Source of the DNA: an uncultured Bryobacteraceae bacterium | GTDB lineage: Bacteria > Acidobacteriota > Terriglobia > Bryobacterales > Bryobacteraceae | Assembly (NCBI GenBank): GCA_937924525.1 | Contig: CALDSU010000004.1 | Coordinates: 186,001-250,000, forward strand | Reading direction: 5' to 3' | Length of the DNA stretch: 64,000 bases | Shown: positions 1-7,673 of the stretch, in pieces | Position numbering within the stretch: the stretch's first letter is position 1 | Layout of the letters: each line of letters begins with the position of its first letter | Made by a program: the position numbers and the translations under genes | The notes under the pieces: generated by a model | What the model was told of the DNA's origin: nothing | The model's database searches: none | What the model saw: only the letters and a program-made list of their open reading frames with translations

Positions 1-404
1 CCGATGGAGAGACGAAGCTGGAAGCCCCGGTGGAAGGGATCGCCGTGCGGCAGGTCCGCTTCGGGAACCGTTCCTCGGCGCGCGGCCCCCGCGCCGCGCC
101 CGAATGGTCGAACGGCGGGAACTCCTCGTGGCGGGCGGTCTCCGCGCGGGTGCGCAATCCCAATGATCACGCCATCGAGTGGGCGTGGCAGGCGACGCGT
201 GGCTTCCCCGATCAGTTCCGGCGTGACCGCCTCGTCCTGCTCGAGCGCAACGGCAGCTTCTCCCCCGGGAACAATGGCTACCCCGACTGGATCCAGCGGC
301 GCGACGGGACCATTCTCATCGCCGACTATACGAGCTCCGAGCCGCCCCGCGCGCGCCCGATCCTGCGCGTGTATCGGGTCCGCGAGGAGGAGGTGCGCGG
401 GTGA
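1..404 (+). CDS. 3' end of a possible sialidase/BNR-type secreted protein (partial)
   Basis: The reading frame is open from the first complete codon at position 3 to a TGA at 402-404, so the gene begins upstream of the window. About 133 residues are visible. Near the end a GYPDWIQRRDGTI segment is followed by ADYTSSEPP and a beta-strand-like LRVYRV. This resembles the last blade of exo-alpha-sialidase-like beta-propellers, where a GYPD..DG pattern precedes a tyrosine-containing strand. The family call rests on that short match only. The gene lies 181 bp upstream of the GntR regulator on the same strand, so it may belong to the same locus, but the gap argues against tight coupling. Any other beta-propeller hydrolase remains possible. 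Confidence 0.4.
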   Translation, partial: DGETKLEAPVEGIAVRQVRFGNRSSARGPRAAPEWSNGGNSSWRAVSARVRNPNDHAIEWAWQATRGFPDQFRRDRLVLLERNGSFSPGNNGYPDWIQRRDGTILIADYTSSEPPRARPILRVYRVREEEVRG

Positions 405-585
405 ACGATTCCGCCCCGGTCAGCCGCTTTCGTGAGCGATGTTCGCTTCCGCCGCTTTGGTTTCGACATTCGGATGGCCATCATGATCTGCCAGAAGAAG
501 GGCGACGGCCGCGCCTGCGGGAGGGAGACGCTCCGGCCTCCTGTTCAGGCGAAGCGCGGCGCCGCACGCTAGGAGAGAAATTGAC

Positions 586-1263
586 ATGCTGACCACAGAC
601 CGCAGATTCCCTGCGATGAAGGCCGGTCCGCTGCGTTCCCGCGTCGTCAACCTGCTCAAGGACGCCATCTTCTCAGGCAAGCTCGAGCCAGGCGAGGCGC
701 TGCCCGAAATGCGTCTGGCGCGGGAATTGCAAGTCAGCCAGGCCACGATACGCGAAGCGCTGGTCCAGCTCGAACAGCTTGGGCTGGTGGTCCGGGAGGC
801 CAATCGCGGGACGAACGTCACCCGGTTCTCCGCCCGCGAGATTGAAGAGCGGGCGCAACTGCGCATTCTGCTCGAAGGCGAAGCCATGGAGCAGGCCGCC
901 CGCCAGCTCACCGAGGGCGACTACGCGCGGCTGGCCGCACTGCAGGCCGCCTTCGAGGAGAAGATCGACGGCGACGATCATTTCGGCCGCATCGAGGCGG
1001 ATCTGGCCTTCCATCGCTACATCTGGGAGCGCAGCGGCAACACGACGCTGCTGCGCCTGCTGGAGCAGTTGACCACACCTTTGTTTGCGTTCACCTGCAT
1101 GCTGCGCAGCCGGAAGATCGTCACCTCGCGGGTGGTCGTGAATCCGCATGAGCGCCTGATTGAGGCGATGCGCTCGGGGGACCGCGAATTGATGCGGAAG
1201 CGCATCCGTGAGCACATTGAGACGTCCTCCGCCGCCTTCCTGCGCGCGCAGGCCGGGCGCTAG
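586..1263 (+). CDS. GntR-family transcriptional regulator, FCD (FadR-type) subfamily
   Basis: 225 residues. The N-terminal winged helix (about 14-80) shows the GntR pattern: LLKDAIFSGKLEPGE, then RLARELQVSQATIREAL and LEQLGLV. The C-terminal all-helical part (about 85-220) has the FCD layout with RLLLE..-type helix, a D..FH segment (ADLAFHRYIW) and a later H (HERLIEA) as likely metal or ligand ligands. Such proteins usually repress genes for sugar acids or organic acids and release DNA when the pathway intermediate binds. It lies 12 bp upstream of an aldolase gene, so the aldolase/oxidoreductase pair is the natural target. The ATG at 586 has an AGGAGAG 8 bp upstream; an internal ATG at 616 is the alternative start. 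Confidence 0.9.
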   Translation: MLTTDRRFPAMKAGPLRSRVVNLLKDAIFSGKLEPGEALPEMRLARELQVSQATIREALVQLEQLGLVVREANRGTNVTRFSAREIEERAQLRILLEGEAMEQAARQLTEGDYARLAALQAAFEEKIDGDDHFGRIEADLAFHRYIWERSGNTTLLRLLEQLTTPLFAFTCMLRSRKIVTSRVVVNPHERLIEAMRSGDRELMRKRIREHIETSSAAFLRAQAGR

Positions 1264-1275
1264 GCTAGGAGACCC

Positions 1276-2055
1276 ATGATCCGCAACCGCCTGAAGGAGA
1301 AGCTGGACGCGGGAACCACGGCGCTCGGCGCCGCCATTTCGATCCCTTCCACCGAAACCGTGGAGCTGCTGGCGAGGATGAGCTTCGACTGGCTGTTCGT
1401 CGATACCGAGCATGCGCCGCTCAGCCCGGAGTTATTGGGACCGTTGCTTCAGGTGGGGCGCCTGGGCGAAGCGACGCCGGTGGTGCGCGTGGCGTGGAAC
1501 GACCCCGTCGCCATCAAGAAATGCCTGGACGTGGGCGCCCAGGGCATCATCGTGCCGTGGGTCAACAACCGGGCGCAGGCCGAAGCCGCCGTGCGCGCGG
1601 CACGCTACCCGCCGCAGGGGCTGCGCGGTTTCGGACCCCGCTGGCTGGTGCTCGCCGGCGAGGACCTGATGACCTACAACCGCGAGGCCAACGAACAGAT
1701 CCTGGTCATCGTACAGATCGAGAGCCTGGAGGCGGTCGAGAACCTCGAAGCCATCCTGTCGGCGCCAGGAGTCGACGGTTTCATGATCGGACCCGCGGAC
1801 CTCGCCAATTCGATGGGGTTCCCAGGCGAGTTCGGCAATCCCGCGGTGGAGGACATGATCGCGCAGATCGTCGAGCGCGGGCGCCAGGTGAATGCGCTGG
1901 CCGCTTACCCGCCGGCGCCGCCGGCGGTCTGTCAGCAGCGGATCGAGCAGGGCTTCCGCATGGTCTGCCTGGGCAGCGACCTGTCTATGCCGCGGACGGG
2001 CGCACGGGCGGTGCTCGAGAGCAGGGGGAGACCGCTCTATGCTCCGCGCGGCTGA
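1276..2055 (+). CDS. HpcH/HpaI-family aldolase (2-keto-3-deoxy acid aldolase type)
   Basis: 259 residues, full length for the family. It is a class II, metal-dependent pyruvate aldolase that cleaves 2-keto-3-deoxy sugar acids or the related hydroxyheptenedioate. Family landmarks are visible in order: the opening RNRLKEKLDAGTT, DWLFVDTEHAPL, VGAQGIIVPWVNN near residue 100, RYPPQGLRGFGPR, then IVQIESLEAVENL with the metal-binding Glu, and GPADLANSMG carrying the metal-binding Asp. Closest known activities are those of RhmA/GarL/HpcH; which substrate is used cannot be read here. An AGGAGA lies 5 bp before the ATG. It overlaps the next gene by 17 bp and follows the GntR gene, suggesting a small catabolic operon. 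Confidence 0.9.
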   Translation: MIRNRLKEKLDAGTTALGAAISIPSTETVELLARMSFDWLFVDTEHAPLSPELLGPLLQVGRLGEATPVVRVAWNDPVAIKKCLDVGAQGIIVPWVNNRAQAEAAVRAARYPPQGLRGFGPRWLVLAGEDLMTYNREANEQILVIVQIESLEAVENLEAILSAPGVDGFMIGPADLANSMGFPGEFGNPAVEDMIAQIVERGRQVNALAAYPPAPPAVCQQRIEQGFRMVCLGSDLSMPRTGARAVLESRGRPLYAPRG

Positions 2056-3649
2056 TCTGGTCGTTTGCGGCGGGGGCGTGGGCGGATGCGCCGCGGCCCT
2101 CGCCGCCTGCCGCGCCGGGCTGCAAGTCGTCCTGACCGAGGAGTTCGCCTGGATCGGCGGTCAATTGACGTCGCAGGCCGTTCCCCCGGACGAGCACGGC
2201 TGGATCGAGCGCTTTGGCTGTACCGCATCCTACCGGCGCTTCCGGGACGGCGTGCGCCGCTACTACCGCGAGCATTACCCGCTCACGGACGCGGCCCGCG
2301 CGCGCGCGGCGCTGAACCCAGGCAACGGCTGGGTGTCGCCGCTGTGCCACGAACCGCGTGTCGCGCTGGCGGTCATCGAAGCGATGCTCGCGCCGTACGT
2401 GGCGTCGGGACGGCTTGTGATCCTGCGCCGCCACCGGCCGGAATCGGCCGCCACGGCGGGCAACCAGGTCCGGAGGGTGACGCTGCGGAATCTCGACGCC
2501 GGCGACCGGGTGGCCATCGAAGCTCCCTGGTTTGTCGACGCCACCGAACTCGGCGACTTGCTGCCGCTCACGGAGACGGAATTCGTCACCGGTTCAGAAG
2601 CCCGTGCGGAAACCGGCGAGCCCTCGGCGGGTGAGATCGCGCGTCCGGACAACACGCAGGCCTTTTCCGTTTGCTTCGCGATGGAGTATCGCGCCGGCGA
2701 GCACCACGTGACGCCGCGTCCGGAGCGATATGCTTTCTGGCGGGACTATGTGCCGCGCCTCACGCCGCCGTGGCCCGGCAAGCTCCTGAACTGGGACGTG
2801 CCGCACCCGCGCACGATGGAGAAGCTCCGCTACCGCTTCGACCCCACGGGCGAAGACGGCAAGGCATTCTCCGGGCTCTGGACCTACCGCCGCATTCTCG
2901 ACCGCGCCAACTTCACGCCGGGCTTTTTCCGGAGCGATGTGTGCCTGGTGAACTGGCCGCTGATCGATTACCTGGAAGGCGACCTTTGCACGGCGGACGC
3001 GGCGCGGCGCGGACGCCTGATCCAGGAAGCCCGGCAGATGAGCCTGTGCGTATTCCACTGGCTGCAAACCGAGGCCCCGCGGCCGGACGGCGGCGCGGGG
3101 TGGCCGGGACTGCGGCTGCGGCCGGACTTGCTCGGCTCGGCCGACGGCCTGGCCCAGGCGCCGTACATCCGCGAGTCGCGGCGCATCCGCGCGCTCTACA
3201 CCGTGTCTGAGACCGATGTGTCCGCCGCGCACCGTCCGGGCCAGACGCTCGGCCAGCGCTATCCGGATTCCGTGGGTGTCGGCTACTACCGGATCGACCT
3301 GCATCCGAGCACCGGCGGCGACAACTACCTCGATGTCCCGGCGCTGCCGTTTGAGATCCCGCTGCGCGCCCTGGTCCCCCGGCGGATGGAGAACCTGCTG
3401 GCGGGAGCGAAAAACCTCGGCGTGACCCACATCACCAACGGCTGCTACCGCCTCCACCCCGTGGAATGGAATATCGGCGAGGCCGCGGGAGAGCTGGCCG
3501 CTTGGTGCCAGCGCCGAAAAATGCGGCCGGCCGACGTGGCCGAACGCCCGCGGGATTTCCAGGAGGCGCTCCGGTCAGCCGGCTTCGAGTTGCACTGGCC
3601 CGACGGCCTCCGGCTCGAAGAAGGCGACCCGCACATGCACGCGCGCTGA
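2039..3649 (+). CDS. FAD-dependent oxidoreductase (FAD_oxidored / xanthan-lyase-associated type)
   Basis: 536 residues from the ATG at 2039. The N-terminus carries the dinucleotide-binding motif GGGVGGCAAALAA after a hydrophobic strand, followed by an EEF..IGGQLTSQ segment typical of the FAD_oxidored family (PF12831). FVDATELGDLLPL near residue 165 is another family landmark, as is the C-terminal LLAGAKNLGVTHIT region, where the flavin contacts are expected. No signal peptide is seen, so it is probably cytoplasmic. The start overlaps the end of the aldolase gene by 17 bp, so the two are translationally coupled. The substrate is unknown; neighbours suggest oxidation of a sugar acid or hydroxy acid. 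Confidence 0.85.
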   Translation: MLRAADLVVCGGGVGGCAAALAACRAGLQVVLTEEFAWIGGQLTSQAVPPDEHGWIERFGCTASYRRFRDGVRRYYREHYPLTDAARARAALNPGNGWVSPLCHEPRVALAVIEAMLAPYVASGRLVILRRHRPESAATAGNQVRRVTLRNLDAGDRVAIEAPWFVDATELGDLLPLTETEFVTGSEARAETGEPSAGEIARPDNTQAFSVCFAMEYRAGEHHVTPRPERYAFWRDYVPRLTPPWPGKLLNWDVPHPRTMEKLRYRFDPTGEDGKAFSGLWTYRRILDRANFTPGFFRSDVCLVNWPLIDYLEGDLCTADAARRGRLIQEARQMSLCVFHWLQTEAPRPDGGAGWPGLRLRPDLLGSADGLAQAPYIRESRRIRALYTVSETDVSAAHRPGQTLGQRYPDSVGVGYYRIDLHPSTGGDNYLDVPALPFEIPLRALVPRRMENLLAGAKNLGVTHITNGCYRLHPVEWNIGEAAGELAAWCQRRKMRPADVAERPRDFQEALRSAGFELHWPDGLRLEEGDPHMHAR

Positions 3650-3733
3650 CCGGCCAGCGCGGCGTCGCTTCCGGCATCGCCGCCGCATTCCCTGGTTAGG
3701 CCCGTTTGCTGCGGCCCGCGGCGAGGCATCTTC

Positions 3734-5128
3734 CTACGCCGTCTGCCGCCGCAGGTGATACACCGCGGCGCCGAGTCCGATCACCCCCAGTGCGGAGAGC
3801 GAGGCCACCGGCTGAAACAGCACCCCGTAGGTGGTCATGCCCAGGCCCACCAGCACATAGAGGACCGGGATCAGCGGATAGCAAAAACTCACCGCGCGGA
3901 GGCGCTGCCAGCCCGGACGCCGCCGGAACACGAACAGCGAGCCCACCGCCAGAACCGTGAAAATCGTCAAGCTGAAGCCGATGAACACGAATAGGTCCGG
4001 GATGGGCGTCAAGGTCATCAGGATGGAACAAACGCCCTGGCTGACGATGGCGAACACGGGCGTCCGCCACTGGGGATGCACGCGCGCGGCGGCGGCAAAG
4101 AAGGCGCCGTTCTTCGCCATCGCGTAATAGACCCGCGGGCCGATGGTCACCATCGCGTTCACGGTGGACATGATGGAAATCGCCATCAACGCGCTAAACA
4201 GCGCCGCGCCGGAAGGCCCGAATAGATTCTCCGCGCTCAGCCTGCCGACGGCCACCACCCCCTGCATTTGCGCCACAGGCGTCGAGTAAATGAAGATCAT
4301 GTTCAACCCGACATACAAGGCCGTCACCACCGCGGTGCCAATGGCCAGCGCGGCGGGCAGCGTCCGCTCCGGATTGCGAAGTTCCTCGGCGATATAGGTG
4401 GCGGCGTTCCAGCCGCTGTAACCGACCATGACCCAGAGAAGCTGGATCATGAACGACACTGGCAAAGACTGCGACGTATCGCGGGGCGCCGTTTGCGAGA
4501 AGTGTTCCCAGCTGCCCTGTCCCAGCCAGAACCCGAACACGATCAGGGCGACAATCACCAGCACCTTCGCCGCGGTCAGCGCGTTCTGGATGCGGGCCAC
4601 GCGGGCCACGCCGACCAGGTTCAGCAGCGTGAACGCCGCGATCAGCGCGGACGCCAGCAACTGCGCACCGCCGAGCTTGATGGTGAACGCGCCGCTGCCC
4701 GCCGCGTAGATCACGTTCGAGGAACTGACCGCGGGGAAGAAATACGCGACGTAGTTGGCGAAAATCAGCGCCGCCGTCGCGACGGGCGCCGAAAACCCCG
4801 AGAAGAACGAGACCCAGCCGGTCATGAAGCCCCAGGCCGGCCCATAGGCTTGCGTCAGGTAGACGTATTCGCCCCCGGAACTAGGGAAGTTCACGCCCAG
4901 TTCGGAATAGCTGAATGCGCCGGCGAGCGCAAACAGGGCGCCCAGGAACCACGCCAGCAGGATCAGCATGGGATCGCCCAGCGCCTGGGCCATGAATCCG
5001 GTGGCGCCAAAAATCGCGGCGCCGATCATGTTGGACACCACCAGGGCGGTGGCGCTCACCAGGCCGAGTTGGCGGAGCAGGGCGGGGGACGCCTCGCCAC
5101 GCGGGGAGCCGACGCTGCCGGAAGCCAT
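3734..5128 (-). CDS. APC-superfamily amino acid permease
   Basis: 464 residues from the ATG at 5128, just ahead of the conserved core. About twelve hydrophobic segments can be traced. The first contains the APC signature SNMIGAAIFGATGF, with the unwound glycine-rich part of TM1 that binds substrate, and the FPSSGGEYVYLTQAYG segment after TM2-3 is also diagnostic. It probably imports an amino acid or polyamine by proton symport across the cytoplasmic membrane. The reading frame stays open upstream to about 5296 but that part is the antisense of the preceding gene and has no family match. It lies 13 bp downstream of a small secreted-protein gene on the same strand. Confidence 0.9.
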   Translation of the reverse strand: MASGSVGSPRGEASPALLRQLGLVSATALVVSNMIGAAIFGATGFMAQALGDPMLILLAWFLGALFALAGAFSYSELGVNFPSSGGEYVYLTQAYGPAWGFMTGWVSFFSGFSAPVATAALIFANYVAYFFPAVSSSNVIYAAGSGAFTIKLGGAQLLASALIAAFTLLNLVGVARVARIQNALTAAKVLVIVALIVFGFWLGQGSWEHFSQTAPRDTSQSLPVSFMIQLLWVMVGYSGWNAATYIAEELRNPERTLPAALAIGTAVVTALYVGLNMIFIYSTPVAQMQGVVAVGRLSAENLFGPSGAALFSALMAISIMSTVNAMVTIGPRVYYAMAKNGAFFAAAARVHPQWRTPVFAIVSQGVCSILMTLTPIPDLFVFIGFSLTIFTVLAVGSLFVFRRRPGWQRLRAVSFCYPLIPVLYVLVGLGMTTYGVLFQPVASLSALGVIGLGAAVYHLRRQTA

Positions 5129-5141
5129 GGCGAGTGACGGG

Positions 5142-5534
5142 CTACAGCTTTTCGGCGGTGCGCTGTGCGACCAGGTTTTGCGCGCCTTCCTTGCCCTTGG
5201 TGGTCCGCGTGAGCCGCAACGTGTCGCCCTCCAGCTTACCCGTAAAGACCATGGTCTCCGGGCGGTAACCTTCGTCGTACTGGAACACCACTTCAAAGGA
5301 GACGCGGTTGCGTGCCACCTTGCCGTTCTGAATATACAGGTCGGCGGCAGGGCCGATCCGCACTTTGCCGGTCAGCTTCTCCTTGACCGTGGCGAACTGA
5401 AACCACATCTCGCGCGAACGGCCCTGGCGATCCTGATACTTGGCCAGCCAAATCCCATCCAGAGACCCTGCCAGCAATGGCGCGGACAGCAGCGCCCAGG
5501 CGATGAACGCGCACAGCCGTCGGGAAAAACGCAT
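5142..5534 (-). CDS. Small secreted protein of unknown function (paralogue of 21823-22236)
   Basis: 130 residues. An N-terminal signal peptide is clear: MRFSRR, a hydrophobic stretch to about residue 20, and a likely cleavage after LLAG. The mature part is short and beta-rich: SLDGIW, MWFQF, EKLTGKV, then VFTGKLEGDTLRLTR. No named family is recognised. The same order of motifs (SL.GIW, FQF, EKLTGK, F.GKL.G.TL.LTR) recurs in the protein at 21823-22236, so the two form a paralogous family. The alternating strands and repeated GKL/GDTL turns suggest a small lipocalin-like barrel, which is an inference. It sits between a radical SAM gene and a permease gene on the same strand. Confidence 0.75.
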   Translation of the reverse strand: MRFSRRLCAFIAWALLSAPLLAGSLDGIWLAKYQDRQGRSREMWFQFATVKEKLTGKVRIGPAADLYIQNGKVARNRVSFEVVFQYDEGYRPETMVFTGKLEGDTLRLTRTTKGKEGAQNLVAQRTAEKL

Positions 5535-5564
5535 GACACTGAAATTGTAACCGATGGCGGACGC

Positions 5565-6590
5565 TCAGCAGCCGTTTGCCCCCTGCCCGTTCGCGCGCCC
5601 CAGGGAAAGGTACCGCGTCACGTTCTCCCACAGCAGCCGGCGGAAGGACTTGTCCAGATTTGAACGGATGGCGACGTAGCACTCGTCGCACCGGTTATGC
5701 CGGGTGAACTCTTCCACCATGCGCCCCTGTTCGTGCAGTTCGTAGCGGTGGAACTGCATCGAGCAAGGCTGGAGCTTGCCGTCGGCGGTCACCACCAGGA
5801 ACCGGAGGCCGGCTTTACAGCCAGGCGCGCCGCCGGTCTCAAAATAGCGGCGGGTGGCTTCCAGCGTGCTGGGCGCGCTGACGATGAAGCGCCCGCCGTT
5901 GCGCCGCTGTTCCAGCCTCTCGAACTGCTCCCGCAGGACGCGCAGTTGCTCCGGGGTGTTCAGGAAGTAGGCGCGGTTTCCGGTGCGGCGCGGCGAGTAC
6001 GCGCTGTAACAGATGTTGACGCCCCAAGCCTTCGCTTGGTCCGCCGCCGCGTTGATTTCGTCGACGTTGACCGCCGTGATGCAGGTGTTCAGCACGATGT
6101 CGTCGTAGCCGTGGGCGGCGCAGCGCGGAATCGTGTCGTTCAAATGCGCGTACAGGCCGGGATAGCACCGGAACTCGTCGTGGCGCGCATCGGGAAAATC
6201 CAGGCTGACGGAGAACTGATCGACTCCGGCGCGGCGCAGCTCCAGGTAGCGCTCCTCAGTCATCAGCGACCAGGAAGAAACCAGCAAAATGTAGGGCAGG
6301 CCCGAGCGGGACTTGATGTTGCGGACCACGTCGGCCAGATCGTCGCGCAGCAGGGGCTCGCCTCCGGAAACCTGCACCACGCAGGGGCGCAGCGTCTCCA
6401 TATAGCGGCGGTAGTCCGCCGGCTTCAGGTTGCGGGATTCGTCGCGCGGACCGCCGTGGTCGCAGTGGCGGCAATAGCAGGTGCACGCATCGGTGACCTC
6501 GAAGGAGACCACGATGGGCCGCTCGGCGATCCAGTTATGGGCGCCCCGAGCGATGATCTGGAGCGATTCCCGCAATGGCACTTTGCGCAT
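5565..6590 (-). CDS. Radical SAM protein with SPASM-like C-terminus
   Basis: 341 residues. The radical SAM [4Fe-4S] motif is CTCYCRHC, giving CX3CX2C at C36, C40 and C43. VVQVSGGEPLLRDDL near residue 90 is the SAM-binding GGEP motif. The C-terminal third has the cysteines expected of a SPASM or twitch domain: GCKAGLRF, DGKLQPCSMQ and CDECYVA, for one or two auxiliary clusters. Such enzymes modify peptides or act as anaerobic sulfatase-maturase or heme-pathway relatives. No short precursor peptide with a clear core is seen beside it, so the substrate is unknown. It is followed after 30 bp by the small secreted-protein gene and preceded by an aldo/keto reductase gene on the same strand. Confidence 0.85.
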   Translation of the reverse strand: MRKVPLRESLQIIARGAHNWIAERPIVVSFEVTDACTCYCRHCDHGGPRDESRNLKPADYRRYMETLRPCVVQVSGGEPLLRDDLADVVRNIKSRSGLPYILLVSSWSLMTEERYLELRRAGVDQFSVSLDFPDARHDEFRCYPGLYAHLNDTIPRCAAHGYDDIVLNTCITAVNVDEINAAADQAKAWGVNICYSAYSPRRTGNRAYFLNTPEQLRVLREQFERLEQRRNGGRFIVSAPSTLEATRRYFETGGAPGCKAGLRFLVVTADGKLQPCSMQFHRYELHEQGRMVEEFTRHNRCDECYVAIRSNLDKSFRRLLWENVTRYLSLGRANGQGANGC

Positions 6591-6621
6591 GAAATTGCGT
6601 TTCCTCTCCTGCGCTCCGTTT

Positions 6622-7557
6622 TTACACCGCCGGCCCGCGCAGCGGTCCCCAGGCGGCGGCCATCTGCTTGCCGCGCGCCGCGGCGTCGCTCAATTGCTGA
6701 GGCTCCAGCGGCCGGAAGGCGCGGGCCGCCGCCAGTCCCTGGCGCATTTCCGCCGGCGTTCGGAAGCCAATGATGGCTACCGAGACACCCGCCAGGCCCC
6801 ACACGTAGCGCAGGGTGGTCTCGTAGTCGGCCGGGCTGGCCAGACGCGCGCCCCCGGGCGCCGGTCCGCCGAGCACCTTCATGGCAATCACGCCGATTTG
6901 CCGCTTCCGCGCCTCGGGCAGCACCTTTTCTTCGAAACCGTAAATGTAGCGCTCGACAAAGTTCAGCGTGCACATCAGCAGCTCAAACTCTCCTGTCTCC
7001 AGGGCCGGCAGCACCCGCGCCGGCCGCAGGTGGCTGGTCAGACCAATATGCTTGATCATGCCCTGCTTCTTGGCCTCGCGGAGGCCTCCCAGGGTGCCGG
7101 AATCGGACAGGGCCAGTTCCAACGTGGGGTACCGGTCGTCGCGGCTGAGATTGTGAATGTGGACGCAGTCCAGGTGATCGGTTTGGAGTTTGCGAAGGCT
7201 GTCGCGGATCTGGTACAGCACGTCGCCCTTTGTCAGGGTCTGCACTTTCGACACCAGGAAGACGCGATCACGGCGACCCTTGAGCGCAATTCCCACCTTT
7301 TCCTCTGAGAGCCGGTACGTCGGCGCGGTGTCGATGTAGTTGATGCCCTGGTCGATGCCTTCTCGCACCACCTGATCCACCGTGGCCTGCGGAACGTCCT
7401 CGTTGCCCAGGTGCTGTGCGCCCAAGCCGAGAATGGAGGCCTGGAACGGAATTTTGCCAAGCCGGCGGGTGGGCAGGGGAGCGCTTTGGCTGAGTCCCAC
7501 GCCCAGCGAGCCCGCCGCAGCCGAGCGGGCGAAACTTCTTCGCGTCATCGCATCCAT
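6622..7557 (-). CDS. Aldo/keto reductase with twin-arginine signal
   Basis: 311 residues. The N-terminus MTRRSFARSAAAGSLGVGL is a twin-arginine type signal, so the enzyme is probably exported folded, with its cofactor. The barrel carries the AKR tetrad in order: D76 and Y81 (YIDTAPTY), K104 (LVSKV) and H135 (CVHIHNL). SILGLGAQHLG matches the start of the family's first strand. The likely role is NADPH-dependent reduction, or the reverse, of an aldehyde or ketone; Tat-exported AKRs are frequent in Acidobacteria, but their substrates are mostly unknown. The start could be at 7557 or at the next ATG at 7548. It leads a four-gene minus-strand cluster. Confidence 0.88.
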   Translation of the reverse strand: MDAMTRRSFARSAAAGSLGVGLSQSAPLPTRRLGKIPFQASILGLGAQHLGNEDVPQATVDQVVREGIDQGINYIDTAPTYRLSEEKVGIALKGRRDRVFLVSKVQTLTKGDVLYQIRDSLRKLQTDHLDCVHIHNLSRDDRYPTLELALSDSGTLGGLREAKKQGMIKHIGLTSHLRPARVLPALETGEFELLMCTLNFVERYIYGFEEKVLPEARKRQIGVIAMKVLGGPAPGGARLASPADYETTLRYVWGLAGVSVAIIGFRTPAEMRQGLAAARAFRPLEPQQLSDAAARGKQMAAAWGPLRGPAV

Positions 7558-7673
7558 GCCGTCATTCTAGGCCGCTCCTGCCTGGCAGACAACCCCGAGC
7601 GCAGGAGGGCGCTCGGCGCCCGCGAGGTCGCGCCCCCTTTTGGTAACCCAAGCCCGGAGCGCCGAATCCTACA

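Noticed and set aside
580-588. TTGACA-like sequence just before the GntR start
   Set aside because: It overlaps the start codon, so a -35 there could not serve the gene; it is a chance match.
401-592. A 63-codon open frame between the first gene and the GntR gene
   Set aside because: No ribosome binding site, no recognisable sequence, and it runs into the GntR start region.
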